This document shows, piece by piece, positions 26,111-38,160 of a stretch of DNA of 64,000 nucleotides (positions are counted from its first letter, which is position 1; each line of letters begins with the position of its first letter). Under the pieces are notes generated by a model. That model did not search any database, was not told where the DNA came from, and saw only the letters and a list, made by a program, of their open reading frames with translations. A program made the position numbers and the translations under genes. Source of the stretch: Lytechinus pictus (taxonomy: Eukaryota; Echinodermata; Echinoidea; Temnopleuroida; Toxopneustidae); NCBI RefSeq assembly GCF_037042905.1, contig NW_026974140.1, positions 16,046,001 through 16,110,000 on the forward strand. Reading direction: 5' to 3'.

Positions 26111-27064
26111 TTAAAACCAGTATTTAACGAACAATATAATGAAAAAAATACGTTAACCTAAACAGAAGCATCAATGAAATATTACAAATGAATCATAGAA
26201 AGGTGAAGAGGAAGGGAGAAGAAAAAAGGAAGAAGAAGAAGGGAAAATGGAGAAGGAGAAGAAAATGACAACGGAGAAGAAAAAGACAACGGAGAAGAAA
26301 ACAGAAGAAGAAAAGAAGAAGAAAAAGAATAATAATGATAACAAGAAGAAGACGAAGAAATGATATACCGTTCTCAAAAACATCAATGATATACAAAATA
26401 AAATATCTATCGGTAATTCGAACAAAGCGGTGCATACAAGCCTATATTACAAGGTAATAGTAAATGTGAACATGAAAAAGTAAAATGTCAAAGTAAATTC
26501 ATGTTTCTACATAATGGACAATCGAGCACAAGAAAATTAATACATGAATTATCAATGTTAAAAGCTAAACATATCAAAATGACTGGAAAATTTATGATAA
26601 CTGAACATGCACTGAACATAATTATAAAGCATTAAAAACTTGGTTTACTGAAGCTTGCCATTACAATTTTATTTCAAGGATAATCATCAATGATTGACAA
26701 TAATTTGAGGAGATATAGCGTCATCTTTAGTCTACTAACCAGCATTTCAGTCATTGACTAATTCATTAGAATTAAAAAATAAATCAAATTCCCCTTCCGA
26801 TTCAAATTTTGTGCACAATTGTATAAAATCAGTAACTTTGTTGAAGTATGCTTGTTTCTGTATAATGATCATACACATTGAAAAATATTTGTAATAACGC
26901 TGGTAATATTTTTTAATTTTCATAAATGTATTATTTTGGGGAAAACAAATTTATGATCATGATGAGGATTTAACCATACATGCAAACTTATCGCCAGTGA
27001 TGTTACTGATGGACCCTACTTTATATGAATTCATTTCCCTTCTAATCTGTAATCGCTTACAGCA
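26111..27064. other. Upstream region of the TIMP-like gene
   Basis: Contains a (GAAGAA)n purine tract at about 26200-26350 and AT-rich sequence. No gene or clear promoter element can be called. Confidence 0.4.
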
Positions 27065-27216
27065 ATGCCACCCTTTTCTCTAGTGACATTGGTCATTACC
27101 ACACTATTGGTCCTATCATCCAAAGGATGTACTGCTTGTAAATGCATTCAGATAGCTGATGAATCCAAGATATGCCTCTCTGACTTTGGTAAGTGGAAAT
27201 AAACAAAGTAGTATAT

Positions 27217-27253
<37 letters not shown>

Positions 27254-30200
27254 ATATATATATTTATATATATGTGTGTATACATATTCATTTCAGCTTC
27301 TATGTTTACACGAAAGATGATGACACACAAGGAGCCTCGGAGGCGGGGATGACTTTTTTTTCAAATACCCCTCGACTTGTGATGAATGCCCCTTTTCATT
27401 AAAAATTTTACTTAGATTTGCCTTTATGAAAAATATCATACTTTACACCGCATGCTTCATTTCTTTTTGATAAATTGACATCTTTACCTCTGATTGTCAT
27501 AATTATATTCCATATTCTAAAAGGGACCATTTTAGCAAACGGATACTTTTTTTAATTATTCAAATTGAAAAGTGTCCCATATCTCCCACACCTTCACATA
27601 TATGATCGAGTTCCATATTTACACAAAACCATTTTGTTTTTGTGCATGTGTTTAAAAATATTATAATAATTATTGCCATTCTGATGATTTTATAAGTAAA
27701 CCTGCATGCAGCTATATAAAGTTATAGCTATAATGTCCAACTTTGAATTTGGAAACTTTACATTATGAATTCCTTTATCATATCATTCCTCATGGCAAAA
27801 AATGAGATAAAATGAAATAAAATATTAAATTAGTAAAAGTATAAATTTTATTTTACAAAAAATCAGAACAATTTATTTAAAAATATCCACGTAGGTTTGA
27901 TTAAACCCTTCCTCACTAATTGTATAGGCCTACATGCATACAAGTTCGGATTTGTTATTCATTACGTTATTATTGAAATCAGTGAGCCCGAATGAAGGCT
28001 AATCTTCAATCCGGGGGGGGGGGGGGGCACTTCCATTGACGAGTGGATACCAGGCGCGACCAACGAAACGCTTAAAGAAGATTTTTTTTTCAAGATCGGG
28101 CACGTTACGTACGTAACGTATTAAGGGTGTCAAAACACTAAAATACTGAAAAAGGGGTATATATTTTGCTAGGAAAGATACGTGTTCACGGTCAAATTTT
28201 TGAGGGTATAAAAAGACTAAAAATGCTTTATAAAGGATGTACTTTTTGCCCAACATGCACTACGTGTTTAGAGTACGATAAGCGAGGTGTGGGAGGTGTG
28301 GGAGGTGGGGCGGTACTAAACCCAGTGTAAGTATTAAAAGGTAAAGCCGACGTCCGTGATGATGGCCTACCGTATCATAGTAATTAAAATATCACTGTAC
28401 TTGTCAGGGGCGGATCCAGGTTTTTCCAAACTGAGGGGGGGGGGGCGCATTTTTCCGAGGAAAAATTTAACAAGCAAAAAAAAAGAGGGTTTTAACCACT
28501 AAATCAAGCGTATTTCGTCCACGAAAAAAAAATTGACAAGCAAAAAAAAAAAATTCAAAGGGGGGGGGGGGGGCACACCTATTTTTAACAGCATTTTTAC
28601 ATTACAATTTTAATTGTACCTTTCAAAGGGGAGGGGGGCACGGGCCGGCTTTGCCCCCCCCCCTGGATCTGGCAGTGGTACTTGTTTAGGGGGTCAATTC
28701 AGGTGTACCGTTTTGTTTCCAACACTTGTTAAGGGTAGGGTTTCACACGCCAATATGGAAAATTACTTGTTTAGGGTGCTTTTCGAAACCCCGTGGTCGC
28801 GCATGGTATACGCTCGTCAATGGAAGTGTCACCCCCTGGGCCTTCATTGCTTTAATAACTTTTGAAACTTCCCAATCTCTTTCTTCAACTATTGTTGACC
28901 CATACAGCTATCTCTGGCACTCTTCTAGAGACGAACTCAATAGTTGGAACAAACTCATCCCACGACGACCTGATCGACTACCGTGTCTCCGTCGGTAATG
29001 TACATCGTAGTTCTCGAACACTTCCTTCTGAGATGACCATCCGTACAGAAACACATACATGTGGATTCACCGACCTCCAGACCAACAGAACTTACTTCAT
29101 CGCTGGACAAAGTAATATATTTTGATATTTTGAAAGGGTTTCAAATTGCTCTTTTGTCTCAACTTTCAGTATGGAATAAAATTATGATTTTGATTAAGCT
29201 TCATTGCAAAAGTTTGGTCTACTTGCTCAATTCAGTAAGAAAATCCTGAAAATTTAAGCTAAGTACATATATTTTTCAAAACAGTTTTCCCATTCTCTTT
29301 GACAGCCCCGCCCCTAATCTTACATGGATCTGCTCGCCATTACGTAAAATTGATTAGATTCCAAGGTCAATTCATAATAAGCAGGGGCCGCGGAATGGTT
29401 TTCAAAGTGGGGGGGCTGACCATGCTAAAAATCACAATCGTATGGTCATTTTTACATTTTTGTACAAGGTTTTGGAAAAATGTGGGGGGGGGGGGCTGAA
29501 GCCCCCCCCCAGCCCCCACCCCCGGTTCCGCGGCCCCTGATTAGGTGAGGGAAGAATTTGAAAATAATAAAGAAAAAATCTTTCATTTCGCTATATAATT
29601 TTTTTTGTAGAGGTATAAACGAGGTTCGCGCTTGCATAGCATGTTTGATGAGATACATAAAATTCTTGCTCAATAGGCTGATATGGAACTCAAAATATCA
29701 AGTTTTAAAGTCAATATACAAAACATATTTCAGCTCCGACATCTTTGTTTGATTTACAAATTGATTTTCAAAAAGTGTTCTGTAAAATGTCCGTGTATTG
29801 TCTCAGTATCAACACTTTCAGCTCGCGCTGCGCACTCACATTATTTGATTTGTCAAGTACCTATTCTCTTCGTGTATTCGTGTATCGGGGGGAATAGGAA
29901 TAGGAATTGGGTGCGTCGTGGTCTAGTGGTTCTGACTCTCGCCTTTGAAAACAGAGGGTCGTGGGTTCGAATCCTAGCCATGGGGTGTTTTTCTTCAGCA
30001 AGAAATTTATCCACACTGTACGTGCCGCACTCGACCCAGGTGAGGTGAATGGGTACCCGGCAGGAGTAATTTCCTTGCATGCACTGAGCGCCGGTGATGG
30101 TAGCTCGAGCTAAAGCCGGGGTAATAATAGCAGCGCTTTGTATCCTTAGGCAAAAAGCGCTTTATAAATCCAGCTATTATTATTATTCCATAAAGTTTTT

Positions 30201-33200
30201 AAAAATATCCCTCTTCAGGTTTGCTAATTGCCAAAACCTAAGCTAATAGGGCTGCGCGCTCGTATTTTAATTGGTGAGTAATGTATACTTCTATTAAAAA
30301 AAATTACCTCTAAATCCCCTTTTCTTGACAGTTTCGGCTCGCGATTTGCGCTCGCATTAATTGTGAAAAATATATTTACCCATGCAACCTATTTATAATT
30401 ACAAAAGTGCTTAAAATTTCCAGTTTTCAGGCCTTAATATCAACAAATTTTGCGCTGTCATTAGGCCTATTGGATTAATGAATAAAATAATAACATTTTC
30501 ATGACTTCCTAATAATCAAATTGTCCCTTTTTTCAGAGAAGGAATATCGACAAGTTTTATCTCGCGCTTAAGATGAAGAGGAATAGGAAGATATCATTTT
30601 CATAATATAATGACAAAATGTCCTTAGAATGTCCCGGTCTTAGGTCAAAACAATAATAATAAAAATATCAGCTCGCTCTTCGCATCATTTATTAAGTGCG
30701 ATCCATATCCACTGCACAATTTACTTAATCAAATATTTTCAACTCGCGCTTCGCACTCGCATTATTAAGTTATTTTTTTTTTGGGGGGGAGGCCCCTCTG
30801 GTCTTCCTTCCCCTTATATGTCTGTCTCTCTCTCTATATATTTTTTTCGGGGAGGGGGGCATTGATCCTTCGCCCCCTTGATCCTTTTCTCTACCTTTAA
30901 TATCCTTCTTTCCTCTCCCACCTCTTCCTTTTATTTTCTTCTTCCTTCCCATTTCCCGTTTTTTTTTCCTTTTGTCTCGCCTGCGTAGCGGAGCGAGACA
31001 TAGGTATCACTATTTCCGGTGTCGGCGTCGTCGTCGTCGTCGTCAACCATTGTGTTGTACACCCAATAACTTTATATAGCTTCGAGGCGGGATCACCAAA
31101 TTCATACCAGAGGTCCATCTCCTGAAGGCACAGGTCAAGTTCGAATATGAGTCGAATTTGAATAAGGTCAAAGGTCAATGAACTTTCCATGACTGGCACT
31201 GTGCTGTGTTGTACACATAAATAACTTTCTATATCTTCGAGGTGCATGGGATCACCAACTTCATACCAGAGGTCCATCTCCTGAAGGCACAGGTCAAGTT
31301 CGAATATGAGTCGAATTTGAATAAGGTCAAAGGTCAATGAACTTTCCATGACTGGCACTGTGTTGTGTTGTACACATAATAACTTTGTACACCCAATAAC
31401 TTTCTATAGCTTCGAGGTGGGATCACCAAATTCATACCAGAGGTCCATCTCCTGAAGGCACAGGTCAAGTTCGAATATGAGTCGAATTTGAATAAGGTCA
31501 AAGGTCAATGAACTTTCCATGACTGGCACTTTGCTGTGTTGTACACATAACTAACTTTCTATATCTTCGAGGTGGGATCACCAAATTCATACCAGAGGTC
31601 CATCTCCTGAAGGCACAGGTCAAGTTCGAATATGAGTCGAATTTGAATAAGGTCAAAGGTCAATGAACTTTCCATGACTGGCACTGTGCTGTGTTGTACA
31701 CACAATAGCTTTCTATATCTTCGATTAAGGATTGCCAAATTCATACAAGAGGTCCATCTTTTGAAGGTGCAAGTCAAGTTCAAATGTGAGTTGAATTTGA
31801 TTAAGGTAAAAGGTCAATGAACTTTCCATGACTGGCACTGTGCTGTGTTGTATACATAATAACTTTTTATATCTTCGAGGTAGGATTGACAAATTCATAC
31901 AAGAGGTCCAACCATGGACCTAATAGGTCCATGGTTGTACACACAATAACTTTCTATAGCTTCGAGGTGGGATCGCCAAACTCGTAACAGAGGTCCATCT
32001 AAGTCATATAGCATACATGTAGTTTTGACATGCAGTCTCTTCATGACTGCAATATGCAGGCGAGACAACGCTTGGCGTTTGCCTTGTTTGTTTGCGTCTG
32101 CCTTTTTTTTTGGGGGGGGGGGGTGAGAGGCCCCTTTTCTCTCTAATCTTTCTTTTCTTCTTCTTTTTCTTTCCTCCCTTTCTCCCCCCCCCCCCATTTC
32201 CAAGGCCTTCTTTTCTTCTCTTCATCTGTCTGTCACCCCCTTTTTTTTTTTTTTTTTTTTTTTTTTTGGGGGGGGGCTTCGCTTCCAGCCCCCTGGATCT
32301 GTTCTCTATCTTTATTTATGTTCTTTCCCCTATTTCCCCCTTTCTTCTTCTTTTTTTCTTCTGCTACTGTCTCTCTTTTTTTTTTGGGGGGTGGGAGCAA
32401 GACCCCTCTGCCCCCTTCATCCGTGCCTGTTTAAACCAACTAAACACTGGACAAATTTATGCTTTGTTCTTTGAAGGACCATCATAAAAATTGGCCCGCT
32501 GGCTATAGCTTCTACTCCACTTACACGGCCGTTTAATTTTTGTCCACATGGCTCTCCATTAATTTACCGGAAACTTACACGCCACTTAGCAAGACCAGGA
32601 ATTTATATCACAACAAAACCATTAAAATATAGCAATCGAAAAAAAAAATCGTCATAAGCATTTAACTGGAAGATGGTAGTATTATAAACACGGTTAATTA
32701 TACCCCCGTGTATACCTTGATGTGTCCCCAAAATTTTGAATGTTTAGGTAAATATATAGCTATCACTCCCCCCCCCCCCCCCCCCCCACTGATCGGACCG
32801 GATTTACACCACTCACCGGCGGCGATCCTGGGGGGCACTGTGCACTTTTTGAAGCACTGAAAAGTGCCTTTTTACGCAAGAAAAATGCCCCCTCACTAAC
32901 GTGTAATTTGTCCCTTTCACCCGATGAGGACCCATTTAAGGTGTTACCAATTGCCCTTATCGTATAAGTGCCATTTTTTTAAAGCAAAAAGCCCCCTCTC
33001 GAACGTGTTCTGTGCCCCTATAACCTGAGAAGGACCCGATTTATGTGTTAGAAAGTGCAATTTCTCGAAACTTTGCCATTTTTTTTTACCGAAAATGCCC
33101 CCTCTCGAAAGTGTTCTGTTCCCCTTTCACCTGAGAATGACCTGTTTTATGTGTGAACAAGTGCCCCTTGCCTTCTTGTAAGTGCTCTCTCTCTCGAATC

Positions 33201-35827
33201 AGTGCCCCTTTTTGCCCAAGAAAGGTGCCCCACACGAACGTGTTCTGTGCCCCTATCACATGAGAGGAACCCATTTTACGTGTTAACGAGTGCCCCTTTG
33301 AAACATGAAAACAGTATTTTAATTTGTATATGTTACTACAAACTTCTAAAGATAATCCTACGTGCCTTAAGCTTCATTGGTCATGTGAGTGGGGTAGATA
33401 AACAGAGGCGTACAGATGGGGCTCTTGCCCCATCTCCAAATGTTTCACAACCAAGGAAAAAAAGGAGAAAAGAGTGAAATATTATATTATTTTCGGAATA
33501 TTAGTTGTCAAAATCTGTCACAAAATTTGATTTTCATTATAAAAATGTCAAAATTTTTGCTCGCTTGCAGCTTCTTATAAATTTACGTGATACGACATAT
33601 CTCGCCCCTTCAAAATTTTTGCCCTATTACGCCACTGTAAATAAGTCTTTTTTTAAGATAGTGCCCTGTTCAAAATAAAAGGTGCCATTTTCCCCTGTGC
33701 CCCCCCCCCCCCACTTTCAACTTCGCTCCGCCGCCCCTGACACCACTGGATTCAGATGTTTAATCAACTTTTCCATAAACCACTTGCCACCACGGCAGTT
33801 TATAATCACTCGCGTCGCGTGCGGGTTCGTAATCACTCGCGTTTTCAATTTTTGGCGATTTTTTTTTTATATTTCGGTGCGATTTTTTTTAACGGTGTCT
33901 TCAATGGGACAGACATGCAGGGAAAATAAAATGAAATTGAAATTCGAGTTTCGTTTTAAGCCGGCAATTAAGTGCCTTAAAATAAAATGTACTCGACTAC
34001 TGTTTTAACATAACAAACAAGCAAATCAGCCATGTGGCTCAACTAACTTAGAATAGATCCGGACTTCTACTGTGTCTTATATACGAGGACTCTGAGTCGG
34101 AACTTGCCATATCTGCCACATCGATATTACATCGTATCATTCCCATATGCGGACATGCCTGCATGCAATGGCCACAAGGCGGCCGGACCCGGCCGCGGTC
34201 GGACACGACGTGCATCGGTAGCATGGAGCAAGCTAACGTAAGTCGAGCTGAGTTAGATCCCACGTTATATATGAGCGCCGATTGTACCAATATTATATAG
34301 AACAATTATTTGTTATATAATCATTATTCATTAAATAATAACTATTATTTATATATAATTTACATTCTATTTGTAAATAATTACTATTATATAAAATAAC
34401 ATTTCTAATTATTTATATATAATTCCAAGTAATACTTCATTACTTGTAAATAATAGTTCGACATTTCATTATTTATAAATAATGATTATTTGTTTTTCAT
34501 TATCTATAAATAATAATTTTTGTGTTTCATTATTTATAAATAATGACACTGCATACTTCATTATTTATGAATAATTGCAATTCGTTTTTTTATTATTTAT
34601 AAATAAGTTTGTCGAGTTTTCTATTATTTGTAAATGATAATTATCTATTAACAATGCCAGTGCACATTTCTTTATTTATAAATAATTTGTTGAGTTTCCC
34701 ATTATTTATAAATAATGACAATTCATCGTGTTTCATTATTTATAAATAACATTTTTGTTTGAATATCCCATTATTTATAAATAATAGAATGTCGAACTAT
34801 TATTATTTACAAATAATGAAGTATTACTTGGAATTATATATAAATAATTAGAAATGTTATTTTATATAATAGTAATTATCTACAAATAGAATGTAAATTA
34901 TATATAAATAATAGTTATTATTTAATGAATAATGATTATGTAACAAATAATTGTTCTATATAATATTGGTACAATTGGCGCCTCATATGTAACGTGGGGT
35001 CTAACTCAGCTCGACTCACGTTAGCTTGCTCCATGCTACCGATGCACGTCGTGTCCGACCGCGGCCGGGTCCGGCCGCCTTGGGGCCATTGCATGCAGGC
35101 ATGTCCGCATATGGGAATGATACGATGTAATATCGATGTGGCAGATATGGCAAGTTCCGACTCGGAGTCCTCGTACAAGACACAGTAGAAGTCCGGATCT
35201 ATTCTAATAAAGTTAGTTGAGCCACATGGCTGATTTGCTTGTTTGTTATGTTAAAACAGTAGTCGAGTACATCTTATTTAAGGCACTTGCCGGCTTAAAA
35301 CGAAACTCGAATTTCAATTTCATTTTATTTTCCCAGCGTGTTTGTCCCATTGAAGACACCGTTAAAAAAAAAATCGCACCGAAATGAAAAAAAAATCGCC
35401 AAAAATAAAAAACGCGTGTGATTACCAACGCGACGCGAGTGATTACGAACGCAAGTGAATATAATAAGCCCTTACCACTATCATGCTCGTTGTAAAAGTT
35501 GTTAGCGTATTTAATTGTGTAATTAGCATTTCTAATACGTATATTTTGTTTCTTCTTTAAAATCATGCATAATTCATAGTTCAAGATGGACTGTACAGAA
35601 TCAACCGTTGTTCATCAGTGGTGGCTAAATACGGTCCAGACAACGTCCCTTATCGTTACTCTGATGTAAAGGTCAATGTCAATGTCACATGTCCCATAGA
35701 GGAGGAGGAGGAGGAGAATAAAGAAAAGGAAGAGGATGATGGTGACAACTCAGCTGTTCTTTCAACATCTAATTTTGGTCTTCTGACTTTCTTAGTTTTG
35801 TGTGCCGGGATTTTGAAGAAATTCTAG
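27065..35827 (+). CDS. N-domain-only TIMP-like (NTR domain) secreted protein, 3 exons
   Basis: Exons 27065-27188, 28908-29111 and 35580-35827 join in frame (both introns phase 1, GT-AG) to 191 codons. Residues 1-24 are a hydrophobic signal peptide; cleavage before C25 leaves a C-x-C mature N-terminus, the part of TIMPs that chelates the metalloproteinase zinc. Cysteines fall at mature positions 1, 3, 13, 69, 96 and 123, against 1, 3, 13, 70, 99 and 124 in N-TIMP. The YFIAG motif before the second junction and the DG..(x)nC motif after it match TIMP exon ends. There is no C-terminal TIMP domain: after C147 comes an acidic stretch (E150-D170 region), then a hydrophobic tail ending GILKKF, perhaps a GPI or membrane anchor. 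A role as inhibitor of matrix metalloproteinases is inferred from the family. A 3' splice-like CTTACAG lies just before the ATG, so a 5' non-coding exon is possible. Both introns are full of repeats. Confidence 0.85.
27215..27275. repeat. (TA)n(TG)n(TA)n compound microsatellite
   Basis: TATATA run, then TGTGTG, then TATATA in intron 1 of the TIMP-like gene. Confidence 0.9.
28011..28840. mobile_element. MULE-like palindromic MITE, second copy, with a hAT-like insertion
   Basis: Ends CCGGGGGG...CACTTCCATTGACGAGTGGATACCA and its complement (..TATACGCTCGTCAATGGAAGTG). It contains the 28405-28677 insertion plus its duplicated 8 bases; removing 281 bases gives 549, equal to the copy at 12683-13231. 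The right end lies 67 bases before TIMP-like exon 2. Flanking duplication is imperfect (CTTCAAT / CTTCATT). Confidence 0.8.
28405..28677. mobile_element. hAT-like MITE, TSD GTACTTGT
   Basis: Ends CAGGGGCGGATCCAGG and (complement) CACTGCCAGATCCAGG, flanked by GTACTTGT at 28397-28404 and 28678-28685. Nested inside the MULE-like MITE. The same GGCGGATCCAG tip as the inner element of composites A and B. Confidence 0.85.
29382..29539. mobile_element. CAGGGGCCGCGG-ended MITE, second copy
   Basis: Ends CAGGGGCCGCGGAA and TTCCGCGGCCCCTG are perfect inverted repeats. The interior is the reverse complement of the 8438-8604 copy. Flanks ATAAG / ATTAG are compatible with a mutated 5-bp TSD. Confidence 0.75.
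29540..30775 (+). mobile_element. Old diverged copy of the GCTCGCG-repeat element
   Basis: Follows the order of composite copy A from about 13685 (GATGGG..GGAAAATAA, CAAGTTT.GAAGTCAATATACAAAACATATTTC, GATTTACAAATTGATTTT) with heavy divergence, interrupted by a SINE at 29886-30188. Lies in TIMP-like intron 2. Confidence 0.7.
29886..30188 (+). mobile_element. tRNA-derived SINE
   Basis: The head has a pol III A-box-like TGGTCTAGTGGTTCTG (about 29920) and a B box GGTTCGAATCC (about 29964). The body is non-coding, then AAAAGCGCTTTATAAAT and an (ATT)n tail. It sits between sequences contiguous in composite copy A (GTGTATTC / CATAAAGTTTT), which proves insertion. Confidence 0.85.
30974..32089. repeat. 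GTCTCGCCTGCGTA-ended tandem repeat element with DR1 motifs
   Basis: Starts with a hairpin (GTCTCGCC...GAGCGAGAC) and a (GTC)n tract, then five to six units of about 155-170 bases (GAGGTCCATCTCCTGAAGG at 31110, 31269, 31440, 31596), and ends with ATGCAGGCGAGAC, the inverted tip. Units carry AGGTCAAAGGTCA at 31165, 31324, 31495 and 31650. It lies in TIMP-like intron 2. Superfamily unknown. Confidence 0.8.
32090..32800. repeat. Low-complexity T, C and G runs
   Basis: Long T and G runs (32240-32275), pyrimidine tracts and a C run of more than 20 at about 32767-32787. No gene. Confidence 0.8.
32814..33739. mobile_element. hAT-like MITE with GTGCCCC tandem units, TSD ACACCACT
   Basis: Ends CACCGGCGGCGATCC and (complement) CAGGGGCGGCGGAGC, with ACACCACT at 32806-32813 and 33740-33747. 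The inside has roughly 100-base units around GAACGTGTTCTGTGCCCC and GAGAAGGACCCATTTTA (32900-33290). Confidence 0.85.
33795..35470. mobile_element. Giant foldback element with AT-hairpin core
   Basis: Arms of about 800 bases are inverted copies: TAATCACTCGCG tips, GCCGGC, a GC-rich GCGGCCGGACC block, then AT-rich DNA. The axis is near 34627. The central 34290-34960 is a train of ATTATTTATAAATAAT-type units, each itself a palindrome. The right edge is about 110 bases before TIMP-like exon 3. Frames found in the arms read both ways and look like shadows. Confidence 0.85.
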
Positions 35828-35991
35828 ATCGACCGTCATGATCATCTTGATAGGACCACAAAAATCTAATTAATTGTTTTACTTTTAATGTGTTTTCCCG
35901 AGGTAGCTGTATATCAGCAGTAGGGGAAGGGGTGTGAGTGCCCTTATATCTCTTCAAGTTGTGAAAAAAAAAGGAAAACAGGTGGAAATAG

Positions 35992-35997
35992 AATAAA
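35992..35997 (+). terminator. candidate polyadenylation signal of the TIMP-like gene
   Basis: An AATAAA hexamer sits about 165 bases after the stop codon at 35825-35827, the first plausible signal on the strand. No other evidence for the cleavage site. Confidence 0.4.
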
Positions 35998-38084
35998 GAA
36001 GAGGATATAAAATAGGCTAGGTAACTTTGTGATTGCAAAATAATATGACGTCACATATAGGTCGGTTTGCCACCCTATCAATAATCCTGGCCCTGTCTCG
36101 AGGTTTTAATACAGTATAAGAATTGCCGAATCAAAGACAAATTAATTAACAACCGTGATATGCCCTACATTTTACTCCCGAGTCATCGCAATATCTATAT
36201 ATCATGATTGATGAATATTATCATGCTGTGTAGGACACAGATTCTGGCTGTTACCAATGCATTGTATTGAAATCTATTTTAACATTTACCAGGGTTTTTT
36301 TTATTCGAAATGTGATCTTTTAAAAGACCATCTATGGCCAAACAATGTATTCTGATTAAACACGCAATTGAACCACACAAAAAGTTTGAGAAAAATCAAA
36401 ATATTATGATAAACGCTTCTCTCTCTATTTGCCCCCTCCCCCCAAAAAAATGTTTTGGGATATAAAGTATATATAGGGCCTAATCAAAGAATGAAAGAAA
36501 TAAATAAAAACTCAAAATATAGGTAAGTGCATGTTTAGAGAGAAAAAGGGAATGAAAATTATTTTGCCTAAATTAAGAAATCGGAAATTTGTATTTTTTA
36601 AAGAATGTTTTATTTTGTAATACTGTACTTATTTTACTTTATATCCACAATGCTATATAGGCATGGGTATACCTGTTCGTCGATTGTAGTCTCTCCTCTG
36701 GTGGTAGTACACTATCCATTAAATTGATTATAAGTGTATTTGGTTATCTTAATCCTACAAACTTATAACAAACATGCAACATGCACCGACATTATATCTG
36801 ACTTAGCCTTGCAGTAAACAATTGTGATCGGAACATTTAGATTCATCGTGGTAAACAAAGTGAAAATTGTTCTTGTAATATCATTTTTTTCAACAGGAGT
36901 TGTGAAAAAAATCAATTAAATGGTTAAAAAAACTATTGATAAAAAAAACTTCTTGAGTTCTGATATTACTCTATGAAAACATAATAAACAAGGGCAAGGT
37001 GTAGGCTAGGCCCTTACTATATGTGCATTCAATAAATAAAATTTGAAAGAAAGTGAAAAAAAAGTTGGAGAGTAAAAGTTTGGGAGAGAGTGGAAGAGAA
37101 GGGGACAGAAAGGAAGAGAGAAATTCGGGGTAGGATCTGAGAAACTCGAATATCAAATTAAAACAATAAATTAAGTCACAACATTCCAGGCAGCTGTTGA
37201 AGATCATCTTCGCCGGTACTGCTAATCTTCATAAGCCATCTCTCTCACCCGGTGTACTATACCAAAACGGTCCTGCACTGTATCCATGATCCAGAACAAA
37301 GATTTGAACTTTCTTTATGTTGATTTTTGCTTTGTTTTTAAGCTTTGTTCTTTCATCAACAATTAATCTTCATTTAATTTTATAGCCCTAAAATTTTAAG
37401 CAAAAAAAAAAGATGAAAAGCAATTCAAGTAGAGATACAGGCGCCCACTTTAGTATCAAACTAAGAATGAGTATTGTATATAAATACATGTAATGAGAAA
37501 ATGTAATCCCTTGAATCTCGAAGTATCCTTGAGAAATCCTTGAAAATGCTCATTTAAAAAAAGAAAATAAATAACAAAAACCTTAAAACTTATGGAAACT
37601 CCTGATCAGAAGTGGAATCACGTAACTGGTATCATGATTGGGCCTAGTATTAGGCCGAGTTGTTCCCCAACTCCGCCACAAAAGAAAGAAAAAAGAGGAA
37701 GAAGGAAAAAAGCACAGGGACCGAAATTGAAAACAGCTGTAGATCTAGATCCGTAACCGATAGAGCGAGCTCTAGCCACGGATCCGGAAAGAAAATGAGC
37801 GCGAGCTAAGCTATAGCTTGGTGTTGTTATAGCAGCGACTATGGCACACCAATGGCGGTGACGTGGAGGTGTATTTAGCACATTGAAATTATTTGAGTTT
37901 AGACCAAGTTATTTTATAAAAAGCAATTCAAAGCAGATCAGTTCAACCTCAAACTATTTTATAAGGTGTAATAATAGAATTATCAAAGGATATGATGAAA
38001 TTTAACTTTTAGTGAGAACAAAAAGTGGATATGTCCAAATTATAAACTTGCGCTCATTTTAAGCTTACCATAGAACAACAAACG
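35998..38084. other. Intergenic region between the TIMP-like gene and DNAAF6
   Basis: AT-rich with no supported gene. The last 400 bases become more GC-rich and contain CCAATGG and TGACGTGG near 37849-37864, which suggests a promoter for the exon candidate at 38085. Confidence 0.45.
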
Positions 38085-38160
38085 ATGTCGTCGTGGTGTG
38101 CTAAAAAAAGTTCAGTTCTTCTGCCTGGCTTTGAAGTTGGTTTGATTGATGCGAATGCGG
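38085..38160 (+). other. candidate first (leader) exon upstream of DNAAF6
   Basis: An open stretch starts at an ATG and ends at a strong donor (GCGG|GTGAGT). It follows a GC-richer segment with a CCAAT box and CRE-like TGACGTGG near 37849-37864, so it looks like a promoter-proximal exon. Its phase does not fit any acceptor that leads in frame into the DNAAF6 start, so it would be 5' untranslated with a short upstream ORF, or belong to another transcript. Assignment to DNAAF6 is inference from position only. Confidence 0.3.

Noticed and set aside
29299-29350. Extra TIMP-like exon after exon 2 (acceptor near 29324)
   Set aside because: It fits the phase but encodes no TIMP-like residues, and exon 3 at 35580 already supplies the expected DG..C continuation and cysteine spacing.
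29917-29990. Genuine tRNA gene
   Set aside because: It has A and B boxes but no complete cloverleaf and is followed by a SINE body and (ATT)n tail.
30974-32089. Helitron
   Set aside because: The 5' TC and a 3' hairpin are suggestive, but the end is not CTRR and inverted tips are present; class left open.
33682-34008. 108-codon plus-strand frame
   Set aside because: It crosses the boundary between a hAT-like MITE and the foldback arm, so it is a chance frame.
34048-35188. Protein-like frames in the foldback arms (both strands)
   Set aside because: The same sequence appears inverted in both arms and frames are open in both directions; no start, splice or family evidence.
38085-38160. Coding first exon of DNAAF6
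   Set aside because: It ends in phase 1 and no upstream acceptor of the next exon restores the DNAAF6 frame; kept only as a candidate leader exon.
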